NCBI GenBank assembly: GCA_001247695.2
Contig: LGRX02035096.1
Span: 1 to 64,000, forward strand
Origin: Cymbomonas tetramitiformis
Taxonomy: Eukaryota > Chlorophyta > Pyramimonadophyceae > Pyramimonadales > Pyramimonadaceae
Length of the DNA stretch: 64,000 bases
Direction: 5' to 3'
Made by a program: the position numbers and the translations under genes. This document shows, piece after piece, positions 34,391 to 47,200 of this stretch. The notes beneath the pieces are model-generated. The model searched no databases and had not been told where the DNA came from. It was given only the letters and a program-made list of their open reading frames with translations. Numbering within the stretch: position 1 is the stretch's first letter; every line of letters begins with the position of its first letter.

Positions 34391-34870
34391 TGGTAATTAT
34401 TACACACTGAACGGCATGTAATCGGCCAACAAAAGCCAGCCCACCATCATCCCAGTAGATGTGAGAAGCAAATCAAGAGCAGGGCGGGGCCGTGACAAGA
34501 TACCACAAACGCATACATATTCCCAACCCAAATGCAAAGCAGCATGGAAAGATGATACGATGTGACCGATCGTCGCCAAACAACTGTTGGTCTCTGGGTT
34601 ACGGAGTAAGCGGACCCTGCTGGCATGCCCCCCAGTGGCTCCCGGTCGATGGATGGGACCTGTTGGTCCATGGTTATGTCATGAATTATGTAATTATTAC
34701 ACACACACTGAACGGCATGAGATCGGCCAACAAAAGCCAGCCCATCATCATCCCAGTGGATGTGAAAAGCAAATCAAGAGCAGGGCGGGGCCGTGACAAG
34801 ATACCACAAACGCATACATATTCCCAACCAATTATTACACACACTCACACACTCACACACACACAGGTAC
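34391..34870. repeat. Dispersed repeat family, two tandem copies
   Basis: Copies at about 34391-34535 and 34689-34835 share ACACTGAACGGCATG, ATCGGCCAACAAAAGCCAGC, AGCAAATCAAGAGCAGGGCG and ACCACAAACGCATACATATT. The same family is found in reverse at 60391-60520 and in diverged form at 53.3-54.7 kb. A (CA)n-like tract follows the second copy. It could be a SINE or MITE, but no pol III boxes are clear. Confidence 0.75.
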
Positions 34871-35278
34871 AAAGCATGACATGGCAGCGGAGCGAGAGAT
34901 GTGAGAGGTAATCTGTTCCGAAATGAAGCGGCGGGATGTCTTTGGGCGAATTCGCAAATGTCCGATGAATCGGGATTTCTATGACATGCCACTCGATTGA
35001 GGAGTATAAATACACAATATGAGGACTAAAACACAATGTGGATTTCACACACACATACAAACAACAATTCTGGATGAGTGTTCCGAAGTGTGTGTTTATA
35101 ATTATCCTTTGATCCCCGGCGTGAGTACATAGTGCAGCTGATCTTATGTGGTTACGGGGTGCCAAAGGAGTCAGTCCAAGGATAAACACACACACACAAC
35201 ACTTGTGGAGTTTTCACACGGCACCCCTGATGTATATACGTGAACATCACGACGGCTAACTTTGGTATTTCTTAGAGC

Positions 35279-38200
35279 TCACACAGCTTTTTTTTGCCAC
35301 ACAGCGAGCATTTGATCATGTTCGGCAGATGAAACATTCTGCACACCATTTGCCTTAAAACCGAGTGCGAGCATAATTGGTTGTAGAGCTCCATACATGC
35401 TTGCGTGATCGCTGAACAGAAACAAGCCTCCTGGTCTGAGAATGCGATCCACCTGCGCACAATCCATTCGCACCACACAGCAACTGTTAGAGCCTTTGAG
35501 TGGCGGATCTCGTAATCAGCCTTTACAAGAATTGTTCTTCGAGAATACCTGGAACGTCAAAGTTTTGAAAGGCGGTGTCGGCAATGGACCGAATTGTCAA
35601 CCGAAGTCTCGCAACGAGATGCCTCTTGGCAATCACATCACCGACCTTATTCACGGCAAGCTTTGAGCTTTGTCTGTCAAGGAGTGATTCTGAACGTGAT
35701 CTGATAAACCGATACTCGTGTGCATGATCACGCATACTGGTTCTTGTGCATTGAGCGGTAACGTCTGTGCATCTTCCACATTGACGTTATTACATACCAC
35801 TGTAGGTACAAATGCTTACGAATGCTTGCAAATGCTACCGATGACATAAGGCATACCACACTATGTGAGTAGGACACCATCATGACGAAAAGGGCATCCA
35901 GCCCAATCAATACCACAATTAATAGTATGGCTCCAACTACACCCTTCGACATTGCAGTGGAATCAAACGACACGAATCAAACAAATCAAAAGCGGTGTGA
36001 TCGGCGATCATGCTTACAACCGCTGGGCCAGGCTAACCACCCATCCACCCAAACGAGAAAACAAACATGCAGACACGGGATGGGACCATGCCAAGGCATC
36101 CACGGAAGAAGCGCGCATCCACATTGCCTGGAGGCATGCGTTCCATCTACATGCACATATATACTTGCAAGTGTCAAAGGTGATGTACCGGGACCCCATA
36201 TCTGCCTTGCACCTTCATTGAAGTGAGAGGCCCCTTGCAGTCTCCCTCGATGTCCCTCGGTAGAATGTGCAACGATCAAGGGCGTCAATGGCATCAATGG
36301 CATCAAAGGAGGCTAAATCACTAGATCGAGCTTTCTTTCCTAGACCATTGGATCAAGCGCAGGTTTTCCCTGATATGTGCGCTCTCGTTCTTATACCCTG
36401 GGCTACATGTCATCATGTGGCCCTGCGCGAAGGCACCATCAACTCTGTCATGCGTCATCTGTCATCCGGAGAACTGACAGTTCCACACGCAATGGCTGAT
36501 TCTGATTCCGTGGAATCCACAGCTCTGCTCACTTGCATTGTCATCCACCCGACCCACAAGCTCCGTTCGTTTGCATTGGATTCAATGGGTGGCTTTCAAA
36601 GGACCTATTAGCTCATGGGGTCGGAGCGCTCCTCAGGAGCAAAGAAAATCTCTTTTCAATGAAAGTGAAAGCCTTTGGGAAATCAAGTCAGTGCAAAAGA
36701 AGCACTGGCAGCGCTTAAGCCAGAGGCTACCACCATATGCCGGGAAGCAATGCTGCATGAGTGTCACAGTGTCACGGTATGCAAGCGAAGGGTCCATCTG
36801 CATTGAGCTGGTTTGGCACCCAGCCGCCTTTCAGAAGGGTGCAAAAGGAGGGCCGAGGCTCGATGTGAATGACTGCACCTCGAGCACAACACTCACAAGA
36901 CCACATCTTTCAACGAACTTCATGGAGCTGAAATTCTCCATCCGAACTGCATCATACGTCCTGGAAATATACGGGAGCCAATGGTGAGCAAGCAACTCCA
37001 AAAGCATACATATGATGTCATATACTCCTGTTAGAGAATGATTGGTTCCAACAACACACCGATGCGTGCACGCGTTTACTCCAAATGGCAGTTTAGCCCG
37101 AATCCGTCAACCGGAGCGCGTTCCGGATTACTTCGGCACATTCCGAGGTGAAAAGCAAACAACGACCGCAAATGGAAGGCACTTGTGTGAATCGCACCGG
37201 GGATATGTCGGTGCATCCTGGCACCAGTCATGATAAATCCCAATGAGTCCCCTGCGCCAATTGTGGCTCAACCGCAGCTCGCCCTCGCATTAGTCCAAAT
37301 AAACCGATCGCTTATCACGACTGTAGCAACCCGTTCGCTCGTCTAATGACACGACAAAGTAAGCTGGCTCCCACGGGCACACCCCGCACCCCTCGGAGGG
37401 CAGCAGTCCAACATGCACAACGTCTCCCACACCGCCTGTGATTATTAGCCCCAATGGAAACCTGTTGTGGGACATTATGACCGCGTTTCAACCGGAGCCC
37501 GCAGAAGTTTTATGGTTTTGAAATTTGCCGCCGATCGAGCTGAGCCTTGAGGCACAAACTTTGACAGTCTCGGCTCGAAGTGTCCAAGATTAGCCGACAT
37601 GCTCATCTTGTACAAGTAGGATTCCGAACGGACACGGACGTAGTTGTGCTCTTCTTCACTCCCCACCTCATCCAACCCTGACTCTCCGTTCTGTTGCAAT
37701 GGACAATGGCGGGACATTCACAAAATAGACGTTTACGAACTCTGGCTGGTAGCTTAGACAATGCCGATAAAATCTACTCACTTAATGAATGTGTGCATTG
37801 TGCCTTTTGGCAAGAAAATCGAAAGAATGTGTACGAAACGAATCATTAAATTTCGACAAGAAGGATCATCTTGCCCTAACCACGCAACAGCAAATGCCCA
37901 ACCAGTTGCCTGCGCCAACAAGGACTATCCATGTAAGAGCGAGGGAGCCAGATGCCTGCGCAAATGTGGATTCCTGCTCCACATCACAGGAAGGGTGAGC
38001 ATGCATACTCACCGGTCGTACACATGTTGCAACGTGTTGGGCGCCTCGATGGGGACAACATTCATCACCCACACGGGTACCTTATCATCCTGCATGACAA
38101 TGTTGTTGGTGGTCGGTTCAAGAGCGATCAAGCAACATGCACATACGAAAGGATCGATGCCCTCAGCCTCAACGGCCCAATCGTGCGGGCCTCGTCAAGG

Positions 38201-41200
38201 CCTAGGTTCTTTAGGAAAGGCGGGCAAATGTGAGGCGCGCAAGGCCAGCTGAAGCCACGACAACGAACGGCGTCACACAATTTCTAATAATTTAGTCAAG
38301 CAGACCTGAGGAGCATTGTTTGTCCCCACACGCTTAGGATAGCGTGAGCAAACCTTCGTATTACGAGGTGCGCCACATCGACATGCCACATTGCAGTGCC
38401 CATGTGGCAGAGAGGCACCTCGAGAATAGCAGCAAAGGATCCGAACCCAGCGTTCATGTCCATAACATTACGGAGTCCGCTTGCGCCCGCACTAGATGCT
38501 GAGAACCCATAATCTCTGCCACCCTCCCACGACTTTCGGAATTTCAACCATCGGTATCACACAAATCGGCGAAACCATCTCAGCAGAAAAAGTTCCATTG
38601 CCGTTTTGCGCTCGAGCAACACAGTTTCCGACCAATCATTTCGAAGAGCATTCACATTTTTTCACAAAGATCTCGCAAATTTGATGGTCCAATGCTCAGC
38701 ACGTACAAACAGTGCGCCGAAAAAACCTCCGACGAAATCGGAGTGAGCGATTCAGATGAAAAATTCAGGGTTTTCGATGCACTGTATGTTTAACCTAAAT
38801 TCGCTTACTCATTTTTTCGAAGCGCTGTCAGTTTACATGTATCAGTATGCCACTTAGGAAGCATACTGATACTTCAACTTGCTTTCAGCGGTGTCTTACA
38901 TCTTCACGTGATGAAATCTTGAAAACGAGCCTCATTTCGTGACCTCACACCTTGGAGCGCTCAATGGAGCATCCGCTACACTCCCGGCACTAGCGGGGGT
39001 ACATCGGGTGTGTGCAACGGATGCGCAAGAGCCTCAGGATCAATATTCTGTTCCCCTTTTTACCTAGCTCAACGCCAATCTAAAGATACATACGAAAATC
39101 CGTTGAAGATCCGTTTTACTTGGGAAGTTGAAACTTTGCGCAAAGCGCCAAGCTCTCGGGCATCTCGAAATGTTGAGGATGGCTTACTTGATCCGGAGAT
39201 GGTTGATACCCCCATGTTACTAACATTCTTGGGAATGACACATGACCCATATGCGTGCTTAATATCACGCAGATGGTTCATATGCATCAAGTCAAAGCAG
39301 GACTGCCAGCCCTTTTCGCTTCGCGACGGAAAACCAAAATGAAAACTGCAAGTGGTCTCAACGGCAAAAATCATTCTGATCGTCCGCTCAGAATCGCTGA
39401 AATTGTTATTCTGTCACTTTCGGTGGTTCTGAGCCGTCAAAAAATGTCATGCCCCGTTGCGAAGCTTAACTATGTAGCGTGGGTGAAAATTTGGGCGCAC
39501 CGTGTGTACTGTGTCATCTGACCTTCCACCTTATTTTCTGTACTTGTGTAGCAAATGACAAGTGCACCCGGAAAAGTGGACGGCCTCGATACATTCTGAA
39601 AAAGGCATTGTTCTGTTTAGGACAACCTCGCCGCCTCGCCGAAGTCCAAGTTGTGATCACAGCCTCCTTGCATGATGACAGTGATCCTGTCGCCTGGAGC
39701 CGGGCGCATGGCGCGCACCGGTAGTAATTCAGGTGCGTCTTCGTGAGTGCCAACTCGGCCTTCATGTTCTTTTCGATCACCTTGGGGTGTGCGGGAAGTT
39801 GACCGTGGGCCGCACCAACGTCCCTGGTCCACATCTTGTCTCCTCAATCCCTCCTCCAATGCCCCCTCATGCGACGCGCCGCCCACATGTGCCCTCCGCA
39901 CGCGTGGTGGAATCGCGCAGGCCTGATCCATGCCAAGAAAAGCATTCCTCGCTCAGGTCATGAGCTGTAAGCATTCCTCGCTCAGGTCATGAGCTGTAAG
40001 CATTCCTCGCTCAGGTCATGAGCTGTAAGCATTCCTCGCTCAGGTCATGAGCTGTAAGCATTTCGCTCAGGTCATGAGCTGTAAGCATTCTCGCTCAGGT
40101 CATAGCTGTAAGCATTCCTCGCTCAGGTCATGAGCTGTAAGCATTCCTCGCTCAGGTCATGAGCTGTAAGCATTCCTCGCTCAGGTCATGCAGCTGTAAG
40201 CATTCCTCGCTCAGGTCATGAGCTGTAAGCATTCCTCGCTCAGGTCATGCTGTAAGCATTCCTCGCTCAGGTCATGAGCTGTAAGCATTCCTCGCTCAGG
40301 TCATGAGCTGTAAGCATTCCTCGCTCAGGTCATGAGCTGTAAGCGCTCGAAGATCTGAAGTTTCAGCATAAGTAGACATGCCATGGACGCACCTGATTGA
40401 AGGCATCTGGATGCTGGTTGGGTGCCGTTGTATATTCGCGGTGGTGAATCTGCACGAGCCGAATTGTTGGCCCCACGGAGTGTCTTTGAGTGCCTGCACA
40501 CCCCCGGCACATTCACCTAAGCACAATGGGAACTCACAGCACACACAATAACGCCGATGCATCTCATGTTGCTATTTGTGCGAACATCTTGGGCCACCTT
40601 GGCCGCGCGAGCCGCAATCGAGGTGTCTCATTTTGAGTTGTGATGGGAAAGATCAGCAAGGGCCCCTTTTTGTACGTGACGATTGTCTCGCAATTTTCCC
40701 GCTTACCTCTGTCTCGGCTCCATACTTCTCAGTGCAAAGCGGATACTGCAACAAAAATCCAACCCCGATCCACTTCATTTCCTGTGCAACTCAAGGGTTC
40801 TTGTCGTGCTTTGCGAACCTCCCTGCTACCGGCGATGCCATACCGACATCGAAGCACCACTCGAAGCTTTGTCCAGTGTGAGGTTCTCCGTAATACCACA
40901 CCCAACTCGAAGCTCAATTGCCATGCAATCTTCGACGTTACTCTTGGCATGCTTCACTCATTGTGAGGCGTGTTGGCACGACAACGCTCGGATGGATGTG
41001 AAGCGTGTTGACAACGTGTATGACCCTCGAGTGTAACCCCACAGCTCGATACGCAGCACAACATGAGCCAACAATCTTGACCCGCCAAAGTCAAAACCTC
41101 GATATGTTCAAATTGGAGTGCAACGGAATTTTTGTGGTTTCAGACTTTCGTAATCCGTTACTCCTGACACAGTAGAGCCGAATGACAGATGTAGCTCCGT

Positions 41201-44200
41201 GACTCAAACAGGATGTTACAAGTAGACACGAACCGACACTCCTGTCAGCTCTGTTCCTTTTGCTCTTGCAACGGGAACTTCACGGGTACCTACAGTACTC
41301 TGTGAGGCACACTGCAAATCGGATTTTGTATTTTTCTTTCACCTGTTTCCCCTGTAAATAGTAGAGTAGGTAGTGTCTAGACCACTAGGTTGTACGGCGA
41401 CGATCGACGACGACGGGAGATCCCTCAGTGAGTTTGAGGAGAACGAAGTTTGCTCCGATATTTTTGACAGTACAAAAACTCAACTTCACTGTAACTCTTT
41501 TGAGTTAAAATGACTGGGAGCTCGAAGAGCAAGGACTCAGGGGATTTCCCTCCTTTCAAGGATTTCCCTGACCCCAAGGATTTCCCTCCCCTCCCAGGGA
41601 AGTACGACGGTGACCATCCTCCGTCACCTTCCCCTACCCCTGCAGTACCACCGACTCAGGAGAGTCTACTGCAGCAGATCTTGGAGATCCAGAAGCAGCA
41701 GGCCGAGGACAATCGTCTGCTTCGACAACAGCTTCAACGTCAGCCGGAGATCAGTGCTGAGTCGGAAGCTAAGATCGCGGCAAAATCGGGGTCGTCGGAC
41801 TCTGAGGCGGCTGCTAAATCTGCGGAGCAACTGTTGGAGAGACGGAGGAGGCTGGAGTACGTGCCGGAGGCACCCGTAAAACCGTTCCCTGCAAGGCCGG
41901 CAACGTTGACGACGAGAATGCCGCAGCTTTACGATCTGCACGGGAACAAACTTACGACTCCCTCTCCAAAAAGTCTAACTCCTCCATGAAGTACGAGTGC
42001 CTGATGCTGGCACCAGCACTTTCCTTTTTACACGACGTGGTCACCGAATGCAACGAGACGTTGGACGAGGCTGAGGACACCGACTTATCGTACGACACCC
42101 TGTACAAACGCTTCCATGCTGTCTCCAACTCAGTGCACGGCGTGTACGCGATGCTGTGCAACCGGTGGACGATGCTAGAGTTGCGAGGACAGCGGGAGCA
42201 GGAGCCGGGATCTTCGCAGCGTGGAGGTGCTGATGCTCTTCGCGCTAAGCTGCAATTTGCGGAGGACAAGGTCTACAAGGCGGCAGACGGCGCGGTGGCG
42301 GACGAAGTATTGCAACAGTGGTTGAATGAGTTCGACAAATCACGTGGAAAGGCGTTCCTGAACACAACGGCGAAGAACGCGGCGAACGCGGACGCGCGGT
42401 TTGGGAGGGACCAGCGGGATCAGCGTTGGCGAGACCGTAAGAAGACCGAGGAGGACAAGGATAGCAAGAAGCCTAATGGAAAGGGCGGAAAAGGCCGGGG
42501 CGCGAAGCCCTCGGCCGATGGTTAATGGCCTTCCCTTTACCCCGGCCAGCGCGACAGCCCTCTCAGGGCGTTGGTCGGGGGGAGCTCACCGTGCAGCAGC
42601 GGGTGAGACAGAGGAGGGCAGCTTGGCGCGCGGCGGGCGCCAGCTCAGAAGTCATGCAGTGGATCACGTACGGGGTGAAGGTGAGGTGGAGGCGCGGCCC
42701 TCCACCTCCGTTCGACCACGGCGTTTCGCTGATGGACGCGACGCGTCAGCAGCAACTTTGGCTCGACGCGGAGAAGAAGAGGCTGCTAGCGAACGGAGCA
42801 TGGACGAGAGCAACGTGGAGGTCGCACGTATCGCGAACGTTTTTGGTGCCGAAACCGGGTACGAACAAATGGAGACTCGTGGTGGACTTCCAGTGGCTGA
42901 ACCAGTGGTGCCTGAAGAACAAAGTCAAGATGGAGATGCTGAAGAAGTTACGCAACCTGGCGAAGCCGGGGGACTGGTGCTTCAGTTTCGACCTGCAGGA
43001 CGGTTTTTTTGTTGTGGGAATCCACCCGGACTTTCAGCGTTTCATGCAGTTCGACCTGCAAGGGGAGCTGTTCCAGTGCTCGGCGATGCCGTTCGGGTGG
43101 AGCGAAGCTCCGAGGGTGTTTTGCAAGTTCGTACGGGTGATGGTGGAGGCCCTACGCTCTCCGCAAGCAGCGGAAGATCGAAAAGAGATCAGGAAGCTAC
43201 GGGACGGTTCCGTAGTACGACAGCGATGGTCAATCCGTCGCAGGGCAGGTGGCGCCAGCGAGTATGCGAACCGTCACAACGGGATGCGTGTATTGCCGTA
43301 CATGGACGATTTTTTGGTGCTTGTCGACTCTCAGCGAGAAGACTTTCTGCGTCGAGAAAAAGTTCAACGTGTGCTTCATCGACTGGGCCTGCAGCGGAAC
43401 GAGGAGAAAGGCCAATGGGACCCGGTGCAGGTGGTGGAGCACCTCGGCTTGGAGGTGGATCTGAAGTTGGGGCAGTTTCGTGTCACCGAACGACGTGTGC
43501 AGAAGATTCACTCTAGAGCGAAGGAGATCCTGTGCGACGCAACGAGAAACCGGAGGTGGATTCCGGCGAGAAGACTAGCGGCGTTCACGGGGCTTTGTCA
43601 GTCGGTGTACTTGGCCGTACCGGAAGCGAGGCTCTACCTGCGGGAGCTATATTTCGTGTTGGCGGAGAAGCGCAGCTGGGGAGCGAAGGTGAATATCTCG
43701 CGTGCGGCTCGAGGGGACTTACAGTGGTGGTCCAGACAGCCTGTGATGAGCAGGTGGAACGGACGCATGATCTGGAGGTCCCCGACGAGAGCAAAGCTAC
43801 ACACAGACTCTTCGATGACGGCGTGGGGAGGCGTGCTGAACCTCAAGTTCCCGGCGAGAGGTTTTTGGCCAGACGAGATGAGAAACTGGCACATCACGCA
43901 CCTAGATTTGGAGGCCGTGTACAAGACCGTGCAGGCGTTCCTGAAGGAGCTGGAGAGCAAGGTCGTACGACTCTACTGCGACAACCAAGCGGTGGTGGCG
44001 ATGCTGTCGCACTTCACCTCCCGAAACCCGGACTTAATGAGGAGGATGCGGAGACTCTGGTCGCTCCTCAACTTACACGACATCGAGCTGCAAGCTCGAT
44101 ATATTCGCAGCGAGGCCAACGTGTGGGCCGACAACCTTTCTCGTTGCGAGGATCTCGACGACTGGAGGCTAAATCGGGAGTGGTTCGTGTGGGCCAACGA

Positions 44201-47200
44201 GCAGTGGGGCCCTTTCACGGTGGACCGATTCGCTTCCGAGATCTCCGCGCAGCTTCCACGGTATTACGCCGCGTGAGAGACCCGCGGTGCGAGGGTGTGG
44301 ACTCCCTGGCGTACGACTGGCGGGGGGAGAAAAAATGGGTGAACCCGCCGTGGGCATTGCTGGACGAGGTTGCGCACAAGCTGCGGGAGGAGGGGGCAGC
44401 CGCCACGGTGGTGGCCCCGTACTGGTCTGGCCAGTCCTGGTTTAGGGAGCTGGAAGCGCTGGCGACCGAGGTGGTGATCATGCCGAGGCGCAGAGACCTG
44501 TTCACTCCGAGCAGGCTGGGAGGGTCCGAGCTGCTCGGGCCCTCAAAGTGGGACGCTGTAATGTTCTATATCTAGGCCGACAAGTGAGTTATTTCGCTGC
44601 TGAAGTGCACAGGAGCTCTACGACGTGTACGACAGCTAGTCAAGTGACTGTGGGCTCGAAGATCGAGGTGTTCTGGGAGGACGATTACTGCTTCTACCCG
44701 GGTGTGGTGAAGGAGTTCAACGAGGACGGCAAGGCGCACGTGTTGTACGGCGACGGAGACGAGGAGACTCTTGACCTGTCTAAGGAGAACTTTAAGATCA
44801 TCGGCAGCTCAACTGTGTCGGAGCCGACGAACGAGGCAGCGGACACGGCCAACGAGAACGTCGACAGCGGAACCGACTACAAGATGAACAAGCGTGGCGG
44901 CGCAGTGGAGAACTTCCTCACGCACTCACTTTGTGAGAGGTGGAGGAGTGAGTTGGGTCAGTCCCGACTCACGGAGCTGGCAGTGAAGATGCACAGAAAA
45001 TCACTGCTGGACACGACGATGAGCAACTACGGCCCGAAGGCTCGGCGCTTCATTCATTTTTGTGTACAACAATGTCGGCCGTGGCTACCGGCAACGGAGG
45101 CTACGGTGGTGTTGTACATCGCCTCCGTGCTGGAGGACGGGAGTGTTTGAGCTGCTTCCATGCAGCCGTACCTCTCCGCCATCAACAACTACCACGAGGA
45201 CCTGGGATTTCCTGGACCGGCTAAGGGCCGTGCTGTGACCCGAGCTGTGAAAGGGATGGCTACCATCCAGGCAGAGCTGGCGGTGGAGGACGAGAACATC
45301 GAGACTCAGCGGACTTGGCTGCCGGCGGGACACGTACGATGTGTACATGAAGCAGCGCTGGGATTGACACCGAGATCGTCGGGGGACTTGCAGCTGCTGC
45401 GGGCCTTTACCTACGTGGTCATTGCTTTTGTGACCTTCGGCAGACCGGACACGGGAACGCCGTTATCACGGCAGCACGTGCAGTGTGGTGACAGTGACTT
45501 TTCTGTGGTGCTGCTCAAGGAGAAGGGACGGAGACACCTCTGGACGAAGAGGCGCTTGTGCATCCCCTGGAGGGGTGTTGCTCGGCTGCAGGAACTGGTA
45601 CTGCACTAGCAACGGCACCGAGATGCAGCGTGGAGCAAATCTTCGAGAACTCAGCCTGACTCCTACTGGCTCCTGCCCGAGGACCCGAAGAACATCAAGG
45701 CTTCGGTTGCAAATGACTGCATCAGTCAGGCTCTCAGTGAGCTGGACTTGAGGCCTCCTGAAGGAGGTCATTTTCCTGCACACAACACTCGGAAAGGTGC
45801 AACTACGTGTGCTCGAGCCGTGGGTGTGGCAATGGAGAAGGTGTGCTTCTTTGGAGGCTGGTCACAGCTCTCCTCGGCAGTGCAGCACTACATCGACCCG
45901 ACGGCTCTGAGGGACGCAGACATGAGCTACTACTTCGAGTGGTTGACATGGTCACAGTGACGGAGATCAGATTTCCTTTGTGTGCCTCACAGTTTTTTCA
46001 TCTCTGGTTTCATGGCAAATGAGGATTCGAGCAAAAGAGAAATGTTCAAATTGAAGTGCAACGGAATTTTTGTGGTTTCAGACTTTCGTAATCCGTTACT
46101 CCTGACACAGTAGAGCCGAATGACAGATGTAGCTCCGTGACTCAAACAGGATGTTACAAGTAGACACGAACCGACACTCCTGTCAGCTCTATTCGTTTTG
46201 CTCTTCCCACCGCTCCCGACCCAGAGGACTCTTTCCTTTTGGTGGCTTGCACGGACAGTCTGGACATATCATCAAAAGCAGAATTTAGAAAGCATTGTAA
46301 TGCACAAAATGTATGTAAAACACTTTACAAAATAATTTTAATGAAATGTATTGCAGTGCCTGCCTTTGGCAAATGAGGATTCGGGCAAAAGAGAAACGCG
46401 GAGAATTGACCCAACAACTTTGACCCGCCAAAGTCACAACCTTGATACGCGGAGAACTGAGCCACCCTTTTCTTCAAACACCCCTTTAATTAATGCAACC
46501 GTAAGACACAACAGATTCTCTCACATGATGAGGCAGAAAGCAACATTTGATCCTTCAAGCAGGGAGATAGCCTGTGATCCGCATGTGGATCGCGTATCTA
46601 TGCGTATGTATTTTCACAGACTTCGCGGTGGTATCGGCCAGCGAAACAATGCAATATTCTTCGTTCATATAAGAGACGTGCACAATGCCGCCATCATACC
46701 TTCTCACTTCGACGCCGGCATGGTGTCTTGCTCTTCTGGTAAATAGTTGTGTGGCCTGCATTTTAAATGAGTGCCACATACTCGACAATGAGCTCGATAG
46801 CCTCCAAATCAGGCATGGAGCATCCGACCCACAACGGGCATGAAGCATCCGACCCACACCGGGCATGAAGCATCCGACCCACACCGGGCATGAAGCATCC
46901 GACCCACACCGGGCATGGAGCATCCGACCCACACCGGGCATGAAGCATCCGACCCACACCGGGCATGGAGCATCCGACCCACACCGGGCATGGAGCATCC
47001 GGCCCACACCGGGCATGGAGCATCCGCCCACACTGGGCATGGAGCATCCGCGACCCATACCGCACATGGAGCATCCGACCCATACCGGGCATGGAGCATT
47101 CGACCCACACCGGGCATGAAACATCCGACCCATACCGGGCATGGAGCATCCGACCGACACCGGGCATGGAGTATTCGACCCACACCGGGCATGGAGCATC

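Larger units (their letters stand above)
41104..46396 (+). mobile_element. PAT-type tyrosine-recombinase retrotransposon
   Basis: The element has split direct repeats: A1 (41104-41267) at the left end; B1 (46014-46042) joined to A2 (46042-46205); and B2 (46368-46396) at the right end. A1 and A2 are 164 bp and nearly identical; B1 and B2 are 29 bp with one difference. This A1 ... B1-A2-B2 layout is typical of PAT/Ngaro-like members of the DIRS order, which integrate through a circular intermediate and a tyrosine recombinase without target duplications. The plus-strand coding order is gag-like, RT/RNase H, NPPW domain, Tudor-like plus tyrosine recombinase. It lies antisense in an intron of the DUF248 methyltransferase gene. 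The flanks on both sides belong to the same ~50-bp repeat (TTGACCCGCCAAAGTCA). Confidence 0.92.

Noticed and set aside
39944..40344. 29-bp repeats considered as a CRISPR array
   Set aside because: Units are directly adjacent without spacers, and the setting is a eukaryotic intron.
42401..43516. 371-codon plus-strand frame overlapping the RT
   Set aside because: Out of frame with clear RT motifs and without any motif of its own; a shadow due to GC-rich codons.
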